Below are positions 16,998 through 25,112 of a stretch of DNA of 64,000 nucleotides, piece by piece. Location: the NCBI GenBank assembly GCA_963838495.1, contig CAWIRC010000001.1, forward strand, positions 2,728,001-2,792,000, written 5' to 3'. This stretch comes from JBEKIK01 sp963838495 (lineage in GTDB: Bacteria; Planctomycetota; Planctomycetia; Pirellulales; Thermoguttaceae). The notes beneath the pieces are model-generated. The model was given only the letters and a program-made list of their open reading frames with translations, had not been told where the DNA came from and made no database searches. The position numbers and the translations under genes are program-made. Position 1 is the first letter of the stretch, and each line of letters starts with the position of its first letter.

Positions 16998-18354
16998 CTG
17001 GACTTTTGCAAATTAGGTCAAACCCAACCGTAATGTGATATGGTCAAGACCGTAGGAATAATCGGTGACTTGTTCGATCACCCAGGCGATGGTGGATCGC
17101 ATGGTTTCGCGCATTACCGCCCGACAGGCTTCGCCGATGGTCGTCAGTTTGCGGAGGGCCCATGTTTTCGCACGGTTCGGCCCGAGTTGATCCATGAGCA
17201 GAGTGTACGCCAGCATGACCAAGTACATGTGCCGGGTCTGGCCTTGGCCGTCGCGCAGCTGACAATCTCCCATGCCCAACTCCTGCTTTCCGTCCCGATG
17301 AAAGGTCTCCGTTCCTGTCCAGCGATATTTGTAAACCAAGAGAATCCGCACCACGTCCCAGGCGACACGGTTGGTTATCAAAATCTTGCAGGGTTGTTTG
17401 TCTCGTTTGTTGTCCCAAATAATTACGATCCGTACCTTGTGGTTGACTCCGGGTATATGCAAGCAAACGGTGAAATGCCATTGTTGCTCTCGTCCGCGAT
17501 GGAACGATTTGCGGGTTTCGGGATCGATCTCGGCGGCGAGTTCGTCGGCGCGGATCACTTTGCCCTTCCATTCGACCTTGCGATTGAACTTCAAGTCGCC
17601 GACATAGCCGCGAGGCCGGTCGAAACGGTCCCTCTTGGAATGAATGTGGTTCAGTATCTCCGCGTTGGTGAAATAGCTGTCGAAAGTGAAGTCCCCGGGA
17701 ATTTCCCGCTCGCATACCCAATCGACCAATTGGCAACAGAGCTTGGTATGATCGAAGAATTTCTCTCCGGTGGCCTCGCATTGCTCCCGCTTGCGGAAGC
17801 GGCGGAATTCCAGGGGATAGTGCTTCCCGCTGGAGCACACGTAGTTGGCGAACAGATAATCGTGGGCGATTTTGTTTCGCTGATCGGCGTGATCCCAGAA
17901 CCATCCTGCGTCTTTGATGTACTTTCCGTCGTGGTCGATCAGCACGTTGTCGATGGCAATGACCCCGCGGTCCGTATATTGAGTGCTGGAATCCCGCTGC
18001 AACCATTCCAACCGCCGTTGGTTGAGGGTTTCCGCGTCCCAATCCACTTCGGTCAAGAATTTGTTGAGGCAGGATTGGTCGGTGGTCTGGGCAAACTTCC
18101 GATTGATCCCCAGGACCGACTTCCGCTCCGCAATCATCAGTCCTGTAAGATACTCCGCGAAATGCCTTCGCTGCGGTTCGTTGGCAAACAAATCTCCGAA
18201 CTGCTCCATAGCGTCCCGAACGACTTGAGGAAACTCGATGATCCCTGGCATGACTGCACCATCCTTGGTTGTGAAGTGCCATCCCAAACACCACCGAATT
18301 AAACGCAATTTTACCCATTTTGACAAGACCAAACAACAGTTTGCAAAAGTCCAG
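16998..18354 (-). mobile_element. IS701-like insertion sequence between atpG and atpD
   Basis: 1,357 bp. The terminal inverted repeats begin CTGGACTTTTGCAAA at the left and, inverted, the same 15 bases at the right (18340-18354). It is flanked by exact 6-bp direct repeats TACTTA at 16992-16997 and 18355-18360, interpreted as the target duplication. It is inserted 7 bp before the start codon of the four-helix-bundle gene at 18362. The transposase reads against the atp operon. Confidence 0.87.
17013..18251 (-). CDS. IS701-family transposase
   Basis: About 412 residues from ATG 18251; the frame stays open upstream to 18464 but exits the element. The N-terminus FGDLFANEPQRRHFAEYLTG then LMIAERKSV is typical of IS701-type DDE transposases. 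Catalytic-type acidic motifs are GVIAIDNVLIDHDGK and GDFTFDSYFTNAEI, and a late Glu lies in HRDGKQELGMGDCQLRDG. The frame is intact. Confidence 0.88.
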   Translation of the reverse strand: MPGIIEFPQVVRDAMEQFGDLFANEPQRRHFAEYLTGLMIAERKSVLGINRKFAQTTDQSCLNKFLTEVDWDAETLNQRRLEWLQRDSSTQYTDRGVIAIDNVLIDHDGKYIKDAGWFWDHADQRNKIAHDYLFANYVCSSGKHYPLEFRRFRKREQCEATGEKFFDHTKLCCQLVDWVCEREIPGDFTFDSYFTNAEILNHIHSKRDRFDRPRGYVGDLKFNRKVEWKGKVIRADELAAEIDPETRKSFHRGREQQWHFTVCLHIPGVNHKVRIVIIWDNKRDKQPCKILITNRVAWDVVRILLVYKYRWTGTETFHRDGKQELGMGDCQLRDGQGQTRHMYLVMLAYTLLMDQLGPNRAKTWALRKLTTIGEACRAVMRETMRSTIAWVIEQVTDYSYGLDHITLRLGLT

Positions 18355-18361
18355 TACTTAG

Positions 18362-18727
18362 ATGACGCCGGATGAACTTTCGGAAAGGTTGCTTGATTTT
18401 GCAGTTCGAATTGGAAAAGTAGTAGATGCGCTGCCAGACACAAGACTGGGACGGCATATTGCAAGTCAACTTATTAGATGCGGAACTTCCGCCCCTCCGA
18501 ATTATGAAGAAGGACGAGCTGCCGCGAGCCGACCCGATTTTGTCCATAAGTTGACTATTTGTTTGAAAGAACTCCGAGAATCCCGATTTTGGCTTCGATT
18601 CATCATCAAAGCAAATTTACTGCCTAAACATAAAATGAGCGATCTTTTGGATGAATGTGAGCAACTTATGAATGTTATTGCCCAATCAATTGTCACTGCT
18701 AAAAGTAAAATATCGAAAAAACGTTAG
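18362..18727 (+). CDS. Four-helix-bundle protein (23S rRNA intervening-sequence type)
   Basis: 121 residues of the S23/four-helix-bundle family (TIGR02436-like). Family motifs are ERLLDFAVRIGKVVDALP, GRHIASQLIRCGTSAPPNYEE and LKELRESRFWLRFI. Members occur in rRNA intervening sequences and as solo genes next to mobile or repeat DNA; the function is unknown. Here it sits between an IS701-like element and atpD, inside an otherwise conserved operon. The IS lies two bases beyond its target duplication from the start codon, so the original leader was removed. The gene is more AT-rich than the atp genes, suggesting foreign origin. Confidence 0.85.
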   Translation: MTPDELSERLLDFAVRIGKVVDALPDTRLGRHIASQLIRCGTSAPPNYEEGRAAASRPDFVHKLTICLKELRESRFWLRFIIKANLLPKHKMSDLLDECEQLMNVIAQSIVTAKSKISKKR

Positions 18728-18757
18728 GAATACCAAAATACTTCACCCCCGGAATTG

Positions 18758-18799
18758 TTCAATTTGCAATTTGCAATTTGCAATTCTCAATTTGCAATA
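18758..18799. repeat. Heptamer array before atpD (TGCAATT type)
   Basis: Six contiguous units ending 10 bp before the atpD ATG: TTCAATT, TGCAATT three times, CTCAATT, TGCAATA. It is complementary to the array at 16931-16951. Confidence 0.87.
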
Positions 18800-18809
18800 A
18801 AAAAACATC

Positions 18810-20279
18810 ATGCCCACAGCCACAGCAACCAAACCCGCCCAAGAAAAGAAGAACATCGGCCGCGTAAGCCAGATCATCGGCTCGACGTTCGACGTCGAGT
18901 TTCCCGAGAATCAACTGCCGCCGATTTACAACGCCGTCAAGGTGAAAAGCAATCAAAAGGGCATCAAGCTCGATCTTACCGGCGAGGTGCAGCAGCACCT
19001 CGGCGGCGGCAAGGTGCGCTGCGTCGCCCTGGGCAACACCGACGGCATGGTCCGCGGCATGGAGTGCCTCGACACCGGCTCGTCGGTCAAGGTGCCGGTG
19101 GGCAAGGCCACGCTGGGCCGGGTGTTCAACCTGATCGGCGAGACGATCGACGGCCGCGGCCCGGTAAAGGCCGACGACTACTGGCCCATCCACCGCGAAT
19201 CGCCGCCGGTGACCGACCTTTCGACCAAGACCGAGGTCTTCGAGACCGGCATCAAGGTGATCGATCTTTTGACGCCTTTTGTCCGCGGCGGCAAGGCCGG
19301 GCTTTTCGGCGGGGCAGGATTGGGCAAGACCGTGGTCCTCACCGAATTGATCGCCCGAATCGCCACTGCACACGGCGGATTTTCCGTGTTCGCCGGCGTG
19401 GGTGAACGGACACGGGAAGGAAACGATCTCTGGCTGGAAATGCAGCACTCTAAAATCGGCGACACCGGGCGCAACGTGATGTCGCAGACCTGCATGGTCT
19501 TCGGCCAGATGAACGAGCCGCCGGGCGCCCGCCTGCGCGTGGCCCTTTCGGCCCTGACCATGGCCGAATACTTCCGCGATACGACCGGCGCGGACGTTCT
19601 TCTGTTCATCGACAACATATTTCGATTTTCGCAGGCCGGCAGCGAGGTGTCGGCGCTTTTGGGTCGTATGCCCTCGGCCGTGGGCTACCAGCCCACGCTG
19701 GCCACCGAGATGGGCCAGTTGCAGGAGCGGATCGCATCGACCAGCAAGGGGGCCATCACCTCGGTGCAGGCGGTGTACGTGCCGGCCGACGACCCCACCG
19801 ATCCGGCCCCAGCCACCGCCTTCGCCCAGCTCGACGCATTCATCTACCTTGAGCGGGCGATCAGCGAAAAGGGGATTTATCCGGCCGTCGATCCGCTGGC
19901 CTCGTCCAGCCGGATCCTCGATCCGCAATACCTTGGCCAGCGCCACTACGACTGCGCCCGTCGCGTGCAAATGACCTTGCAGCGATACCGCGAACTGCAA
20001 GACATCATCGCCATCCTCGGCGTGGACGAACTGAACGAGGCCGACAAACTGGTGGTGCATCGCGCGCGGCGCATCGAACGCTTCCTCTCTCAGCCGTTTT
20101 TGGTGGCCGAGGTATTTACCGGCAAGCCCGGCGAAATCACGCCCCTGGCCGATACGATCCGCAGTTTCGAGGAAATCTGCGACGGCAAGTGGGACCACCT
20201 GCCCGAGCAGGCGTTTATGTACGTGGGGCCCATCGAGCAGGCCGAGGAGCAAGCGAAGAAAATAGAGGCGGGGGGCTAG
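18810..20279 (+). CDS. atpD: F0F1 ATP synthase subunit beta
   Basis: 489 residues, full length. The catalytic P-loop GGAGLGKT lies at about residue 165, the switch motif GERTREGNDL follows, and GRMPSAVGYQPTLATEMG and ATTAFAQLDA-like (ATAFAQLDAFIYL) signatures are intact. It hydrolyses or synthesises ATP at the alpha-beta interface. It is separated from atpG by an IS701-like element and a four-helix-bundle gene (total gap ~1.9 kb). Its TAG stop at 20277-20279 falls within the first two units of a heptamer array. Confidence 0.97.
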   Translation: MPTATATKPAQEKKNIGRVSQIIGSTFDVEFPENQLPPIYNAVKVKSNQKGIKLDLTGEVQQHLGGGKVRCVALGNTDGMVRGMECLDTGSSVKVPVGKATLGRVFNLIGETIDGRGPVKADDYWPIHRESPPVTDLSTKTEVFETGIKVIDLLTPFVRGGKAGLFGGAGLGKTVVLTELIARIATAHGGFSVFAGVGERTREGNDLWLEMQHSKIGDTGRNVMSQTCMVFGQMNEPPGARLRVALSALTMAEYFRDTTGADVLLFIDNIFRFSQAGSEVSALLGRMPSAVGYQPTLATEMGQLQERIASTSKGAITSVQAVYVPADDPTDPAPATAFAQLDAFIYLERAISEKGIYPAVDPLASSSRILDPQYLGQRHYDCARRVQMTLQRYRELQDIIAILGVDELNEADKLVVHRARRIERFLSQPFLVAEVFTGKPGEITPLADTIRSFEEICDGKWDHLPEQAFMYVGPIEQAEEQAKKIEAGG

Positions 20280-20320
20280 GAACTAGAAACTAGGGGCTAG
20301 AGATTTGAGATTAGAGATTA
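20272..20320. repeat. Heptamer array after atpD (GGGGCTA / GAGATTA type)
   Basis: Seven 7-bp units overlapping the atpD stop: GGGGCTA, GGAACTA, GAAACTA, GGGGCTA, GAGATTT, GAGATTA, GAGATTA. The stop codon TAG straddles the first unit boundary. Confidence 0.85.
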
Positions 20321-20338
20321 GGGAAAAACAAAAAAGGG

Positions 20339-20395
20339 GTGGGCAGTTTACTGCCCACTTGCGTGAGATATGGATTGCGGTGCGTTTCACGCACC
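20339..20395. repeat. Two palindromes in the atpD-atpC gap
   Basis: GTGGGCAG, loop TTTA, CTGCCCAC (20339-20358) is a perfect 8-bp stem. It is followed by GGTGCGTTTCACGCACC (20379-20395), the second copy of the family also seen at 35-49 and 57613-57629. Confidence 0.8.
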
Positions 20396-20425
20396 CTACA
20401 AAATTCATAACATCTTCGTACTTAA

Positions 20426-20467
20426 AACTTAGAACTGTAAACCGTGAACGGTCAACTGTCAACCGAC
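20426..20467. repeat. Heptamer array before atpC (AACTGTA type)
   Basis: Six units, AACTTAG, AACTGTA, AACCGTG, AACGGTC, AACTGTC, AACCGAC, ending 8 bp before the atpC ATG. They are related to, but distinct from, the ACTGATA arrays upstream of atpH and atpG. Confidence 0.83.
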
Positions 20468-20475
20468 TATAACCC

Positions 20476-20882
20476 ATGACGCTACAGTGCATCATCGTTA
20501 CTCCCGAGCGCACCGTTCTCGAGCAAGAGGCCGAGCATGTGGTCGCCACGCTGTTCGACGGGGAGATCGGCGTATGGCCGCGGCGCCCCCATTCATCGGC
20601 CGCCTGGGCTACGGCGAAATGCGGGTCACATCGGGCGATGAAACCGAGCGGTACTACATCGAGGGCGGATTCATCGAAGTGCTTGAAGACGTGGTCACGG
20701 TCCTGACCGGCCGTGCGCAGCCGGAGTCCGAGATCGACGAGGCTCTGGCCCTCGAGCAGCTCGACGCGGCCCGGACCAAGCCGGCCTACACGCCCGAACT
20801 GATGGCCATCCGCGACCGAGCGGTCCAGCAAAGCCGGGCCCAAGTGCACGCCGCCCGGCGGGCGCGGCAGGCAAAGGGATGA
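20476..20882 (+). CDS. atpC: F0F1 ATP synthase subunit epsilon, frameshifted
   Basis: About 135 residues in two frames. The first frame gives MTLQCIIVTPERTVLEQEAE up to LFDGEIGVWPRR. The second resumes with PFIGRLGYGEMRVTSGDET and runs to the end (EQLDAARTKPA then IRDRAVQQSRAQVHAARRA). One missing base in the CGGCGCCCCC run at about 20580-20589 restores an uninterrupted epsilon (GVWPRR-A-PFIGRLGYGEMR). The N-terminal beta-sandwich and C-terminal helical hairpin are both complete. Epsilon is needed for coupled ATP synthesis, so a sequencing indel is the likeliest reason. The TGA stop is formed by the first unit of the heptamer array that follows. Confidence 0.85.
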
Positions 20883-20911
20883 GGGATGAAGGATGAGGGA
20901 TCGGGGATCAG
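20877..20911. repeat. Heptamer array after atpC (GGATGAG type)
   Basis: Five units, GGATGAG, GGATGAA, GGATGAG, GGATCGG, GGATCAG, overlapping the atpC stop codon at 20880-20882. Confidence 0.85.
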
Positions 20912-20916
20912 GCGAT

Positions 20917-20934
20917 GAAACCGTTCGCGGTTTC
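20917..20934. repeat. REP family D hairpin, copy 1
   Basis: GAAACCG, a short loop, CGGTTTC, followed by GCGATG. The second copy is at 43942-43959. It is placed shortly after the end of the atp operon. Confidence 0.75.
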
Positions 20935-21064
20935 GCGATGGGTTATTCCGGGCGACTATAACTAACAAATTTCCACACGGAGCACACTCCGGGACTTAAC
21001 GACTATGTTGGGGCAACAGTTGAACCGCTGACCCATCATGAAAATTTAAACCAGGAGGTAAGAT

Positions 21065-21598
21065 ATGAATCGGCCGACCAGCGTCATAGTGTTGGGGATA
21101 TTGAACATCGTATTCGCCGCATTGGGATTAATGGGAGTTGCGGTTTCAATTTTAGTGATGTTTATGCCCCCGGATTTAAATCCGAAAAATCCGGCGCTGG
21201 ATGTGATGCGGTAGATTCCGGGATTGGTGATATATACTAATATCGCGATGGCCGTCGGCGCGGTGTTTACGATCATACTCGGTTTGGCCGGCATCGGCTT
21301 GCTCATGTTTCGCTCGTGGGGGCGAACGCTCTCCATCGTCTATGTAATATACGCATTTATCAGCATGATAGTCGGTATAGTTATTAATTTCTGTTTTTTA
21401 CTTCCTCCGCTTTTGGAAAAACAAGCCGCGCTGCCGCCCGGCCCGGAAAAAGCCGGGGCAATGGGAGGAATAGTAGGTATTCTCGCCGGATCATGTATCG
21501 GGTTTATCTATCCCATCATCCTCTTGATCTTCATGTACCGCCCCAATGTCAAGGCGGCACTGCAAAAGCAGAAGCCGGCCGATCAAGTCCGTTTTTGA
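21065..21598 (+). pseudogene. Four-helix membrane protein interrupted by an in-frame TAG
   Basis: ATG 21065 has an excellent Shine-Dalgarno sequence (CCAGGAGGT). The first helix, VIVLGILNIVFAALGLMGVAV, is followed by a polar loop ending NPALDVMR and then TAG at 21212-21214. The same frame continues with IPGLVIYTNIAMAVGAVFTI and two or three more hydrophobic helices to 21598 (FMYRPNVKAALQKQKPADQ). Read through the stop it would be about 177 residues and resembles small four-TM proteins of unknown function. A single C-to-T change (CAG to TAG) would explain the stop. TAG ends other genes here (for example atpF), so it is not generally recoded. This is a nonsense mutation, sequence error, or less likely readthrough. 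Confidence 0.65.
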
Positions 21599-21623
21599 TC
21601 GTATTTTTCAACGATCAGAGATT

Positions 21624-23433
21624 CTATTCCACGATCTCAGCCCTGATCGGCTCTTCGCTGAACTTCGCCGCGGGATGAGCCGGAGTCGTCCCGGCCCTCT
21701 TTTCTTGCATGGATAAGTATTCCCCGGGCCGGATGGCGCGGCCCGCGAAGCGGTCGAAGTTTCTGATGGCGGAGGATATCAAGCACGCCGCGGCAAAGGC
21801 GTAGCCGATCATCCCCAGAAAATAGGCGGCAGGCAAATTCGAATTGCTTAATCCAAAATGGCGGTATGCCATTTCATGATAAAACTCGGTGGGAAATCCT
21901 AAGAGAAAAGGAATGCAGCCGGCAAGCACGATTTCCGTTTCGTTGCCCACTCGGGATGCAATGAATATCGGGATGCAGCAAAACATATATAAACCGCCGG
22001 CAAACAGCCCCGTAAAGAGCGTGGCGGCCATGGCCCGCATCGACGTGCGGCACCACAGCGAAAACATCACGCCCAGCCCGCTGGCATACACCGCCAGGAT
22101 TAGGAGCGTGCCCATTAAAAATATGATTACAACTGAAAAGCCGGGATCGATAATCGCGCCCAGTCCCCAAATTATAGCGAGGATAATGAAGATGCCGCGG
22201 GCTGCCCAGAGATTTCCGGCGATCTTGGCCAGAATGATTTCGCGCGGCTCCAAGGGCGTGCTCAAAAGCGGCGCCCAGCAATCGCGCTCCTTTTCCGAGG
22301 TGATCGAGCCGGCGGCGCGGGCGGCGATCAAGAGCAGGCCCCCGCTGCCCACCAACGCGCCCATGCCGGCGCAATACTGCAAATATTCCGAGTAATCGGA
22401 ACGCGCCATTACCGGGGTAATTGTTATTAAAAACATCCATGCCGTGGGGGCAAGAATGCCTAAGAGGATCAGCATCATTGCAATCCGCCCCACTGCGCCC
22501 AGGCGCGCGGCTGCCGGCTCCGATACGATTTCCTTCCACAGCATGGGCCGATCGCCCAGCGCCGGGCGGAACAAGTGAAACCGCCGCCTTTGTTTTTTCG
22601 GCGCGCTGCCTACAGCCCTCAGGTGCACCCGCCGCACGGCCAATGTCGAAACGGCTATCCCCACCACGCAGGCCACAGACTGGTTGCGCACAAGCGCCAG
22701 CAAGGCATCCCAAGCCAAGGCGGTATGCGCCGAACTTGCAGTCTCCAACATGTTCACCAGCATATAAAACGGATTGGCAGCAAGCAGTTGCTCGTTTACG
22801 GCTTCGACAAAGCAGTGGTAAAACCAAGTGTCGCGCACCAGGAGCATCATTGGCGGAAGCACCAAGAGGACGATTATCACCAGGTACGCCCGCACCACCG
22901 CCTCCCTGGCCCGGGCCGACCATACGGAAACGGTAATGGAGATGATCGACACCACAAACGCGGTGCTGAGTGTAAGTATCGTGAGCACAAGGATGGCCTC
23001 GGGGGCAATCCCGCCCATGAGCATGGCGATGAACAAGATCGGCATTCCGGCCAGGACCAGGTAGGCGACGTGCATCAGCCGGGCGAGCAGTTTGCCCAGC
23101 ACGATCTCGGCGTTGCCCAGCGTGCTGGCGAAGAGATATTCAATGGTGCGGCGTTCGCGTTCCTGGGCGATTGTGCCGGCGGCCATGGCCGGGCCCAACG
23201 CAGCCACGGCCAGCAGTTGCAAAAAGGAAAATAAGCCAAAAAACCACGACACAAATTCCGCAATCTGGGCTCGGTCCACTAAACCGCGGCCCTCGTTAAA
23301 ACTCAAATAAGTGCAGAACAGGGCGAAAAACAACACCCCCGCGTACAACACGCGAACAACGAAATATCGGGTTCTCCGCGCTGGTCACCATTTCCAGGGC
23401 GAACAGCGGGCCGGGCGAAACAATCCGCAGCAT
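21624..23433 (-). CDS. ABC-2 type transporter permease, frameshifted near the N-terminus
   Basis: About 600 residues with some 12 membrane helices in two homologous halves. Each half carries the ABC-2 permease hallmark: AAGTIAQERERRTIEYLFAS then TLGNAEIVLGKLLA in the first, and SITSEKERDCWAPLLSTPLEPREIILAK in the second. The start is probably ATG 23433, preceded by GGGAGGT and reading MLRIVSPGPLFALEMVTSA. The frame then slips at about 23380 (resuming RTRYFVVRVLYAGVLFF). No ATP-binding partner is adjacent in the window. Cargo is unknown. Confidence 0.82.
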
Positions 23434-23608
23434 CCATCACCTCCCGGCGTTATCATACACGATTTTCAGCAGAAGGTGAAGCAGGGCCGCCCCCCATTGC
23501 AATAGTATGGTTGAAAGAATATATTATTTTTAACATTTCCATTTTATGAGAATTGATTGCTTCAAATTCTTTTCTTTTTTTAGAAAAGCTTTTCGGGGAG
23601 GAGCGATC

Positions 23609-25067
23609 GTGCCCGATGAGTTTGACCCTTATTACGAATGGCTGGGAATTCCGCCCGATGATCAACCGCCGAATTATTATCGGTTGTTGGGGATAAAGCT
23701 TTTCGAGACCGATCAAAAAGTGATTAATGACGCCGCCAGCCAGCGTTATCTGCACGTCCAGTCTTTTCAAACCGGCGACAACAAGGCGCCGGCAGCAAGA
23801 ATTCTCAAAGAGATCATCATCGCGGGAGTTTGTTTGCTCACTCCCGATAAAAAAGCAAAATACGATATTGAACTTGCGCAAAGAAAATAACCGGCAAGAA
23901 AATACTCGCATTCCTTCACTTGTTCCTGTGGTATTTCCCGAACCCCTGAAAACATCGCAATTCATAAAATCTTATTCCCGCAACAAATATACGCAGTTAA
24001 TCTCGGCATCGATCGGCGTGTTAATGCTTATTGCATTGATAGTAATGATTCTGGCGCTTCATAAGAACCTGCGTAATGTACCAGTGCCTGATGCAAATGC
24101 ACAAACCGGAAATCCCACTGCATCCAAAGTTAAAGATATTCCAAGAATTCTCCCCGATTCGCAAAAAGCCCCTGTTCCCATTCAAATAACATCGAAATCA
24201 CAACAAGATCGGAATGTTGGAGATGAGAATAACACGCCTAGGATTGATATAGCAATCCCAACTCCTGAGGATGATGTTAAAAAGAAATTATCCCCAAATA
24301 TTCCATTTGTTGACAACAAACCTCAACCGATAACTCCCGCCAAGATTCCACCCATTAAACAGGGTAATCCTCTTGATATATTGCCTTCGGGCAACAAATT
24401 CAAGCCAGATATTTTTGATGTTGACATTGAGGAAGCAGCAAATCAGCTTAATAATGCAATCAATAATAAACAACTAATTATTTTGCATTCTTCAGATGGG
24501 TGCACTGTTCTGAGCACGTATAAAAATGGCGTTTTAGACGGCATATGCGTAATATTTAGCCGGAGCAGTCAGCCAATTACTCTTTTAAACTATAAAGATG
24601 CCAGGCTCGATGGAGTAATCAAAATATGGAATGAGAAAGGACAGAGAATGTTTTGGTGCCAATATGCAAATGGATTTCGGAACGGTTTTTGTTGCTGTTA
24701 TAAAGATGATCAATTTCGATTATTATTAGAAATCTATCATGATACGATTAGAGGCGTTCACCTTATTGAAAATGGCAACCTGGAAGCCAGCTTCGATCCT
24801 TCCAAATTGAGTGAGCTGGACGAAAACGCAAAAAATTATTTCATTAAATCAAAATCCCTGATATACACCCAATTCAACCATGATGAGAAAATATTTGAAC
24901 AGAAATTTAATGAAGAATATCTGCGATTGCAAAGGGAGTTGTCATTACTTATGAAATCGAAGGGATTGAACGCCGTTCAAAATCGCATCAAGGAATATAA
25001 CAGCGACTGCCAGAAATGGATCACTCTGCTTCGCAATTCCGGCACGCTGAAAAAGAATGTGTGGTAG
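23609..25067 (+). CDS. Planctomycete J-like domain protein with TM helix and MORN-like repeats, frameshifted
   Basis: GTG 23609 follows GGGGAGGAG. Residues 1-95 contain the planctomycete J-like module (DPYYEWLGIPPDDQPPNYY, then LLGIKLF, AGVCLLTPDKKAKYDIELA). In other planctomycete proteins this module is joined to kinase or FHA domains. The frame ends at 23890 in an A-rich tract (CAAAGAAAATAA) and continues one frame over with NNRQENTRIPSLVPVVFPEP. Next come a membrane helix (ISASIGVLMLIALIVMILAL), a Pro/Lys-rich spacer, and a C-terminal part with MORN/YwqK-like strands (STYKNGVLDGICVIFS, LNYKDARLDGVIKIWNEKGQ, YANGFRNGFCCCY). The gene is markedly AT-richer than its neighbours. Its function is unknown; a membrane-tethered scaffold is plausible. 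Confidence 0.65.
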
Positions 25068-25112
25068 CCGCATAAATACCCGCGAAATTCTCAACCGCCG
25101 GTAATTTTCGAC

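Noticed and set aside
17040..18302. A 420-codon plus-strand frame inside the IS701-like element
   Set aside because: Antisense of the transposase, whose catalytic motifs are on the minus strand.
20339..20358. Rho-independent terminator between atpD and atpC
   Set aside because: The hairpin is strong but no T-run follows, and it lies inside the operon.
21212..21214. TAG recoded as an amino acid (pyrrolysine or selenocysteine type)
   Set aside because: TAG ends other genes in the window, TAG is not the selenocysteine codon, and no pyl genes or SECIS-like hairpin are visible.
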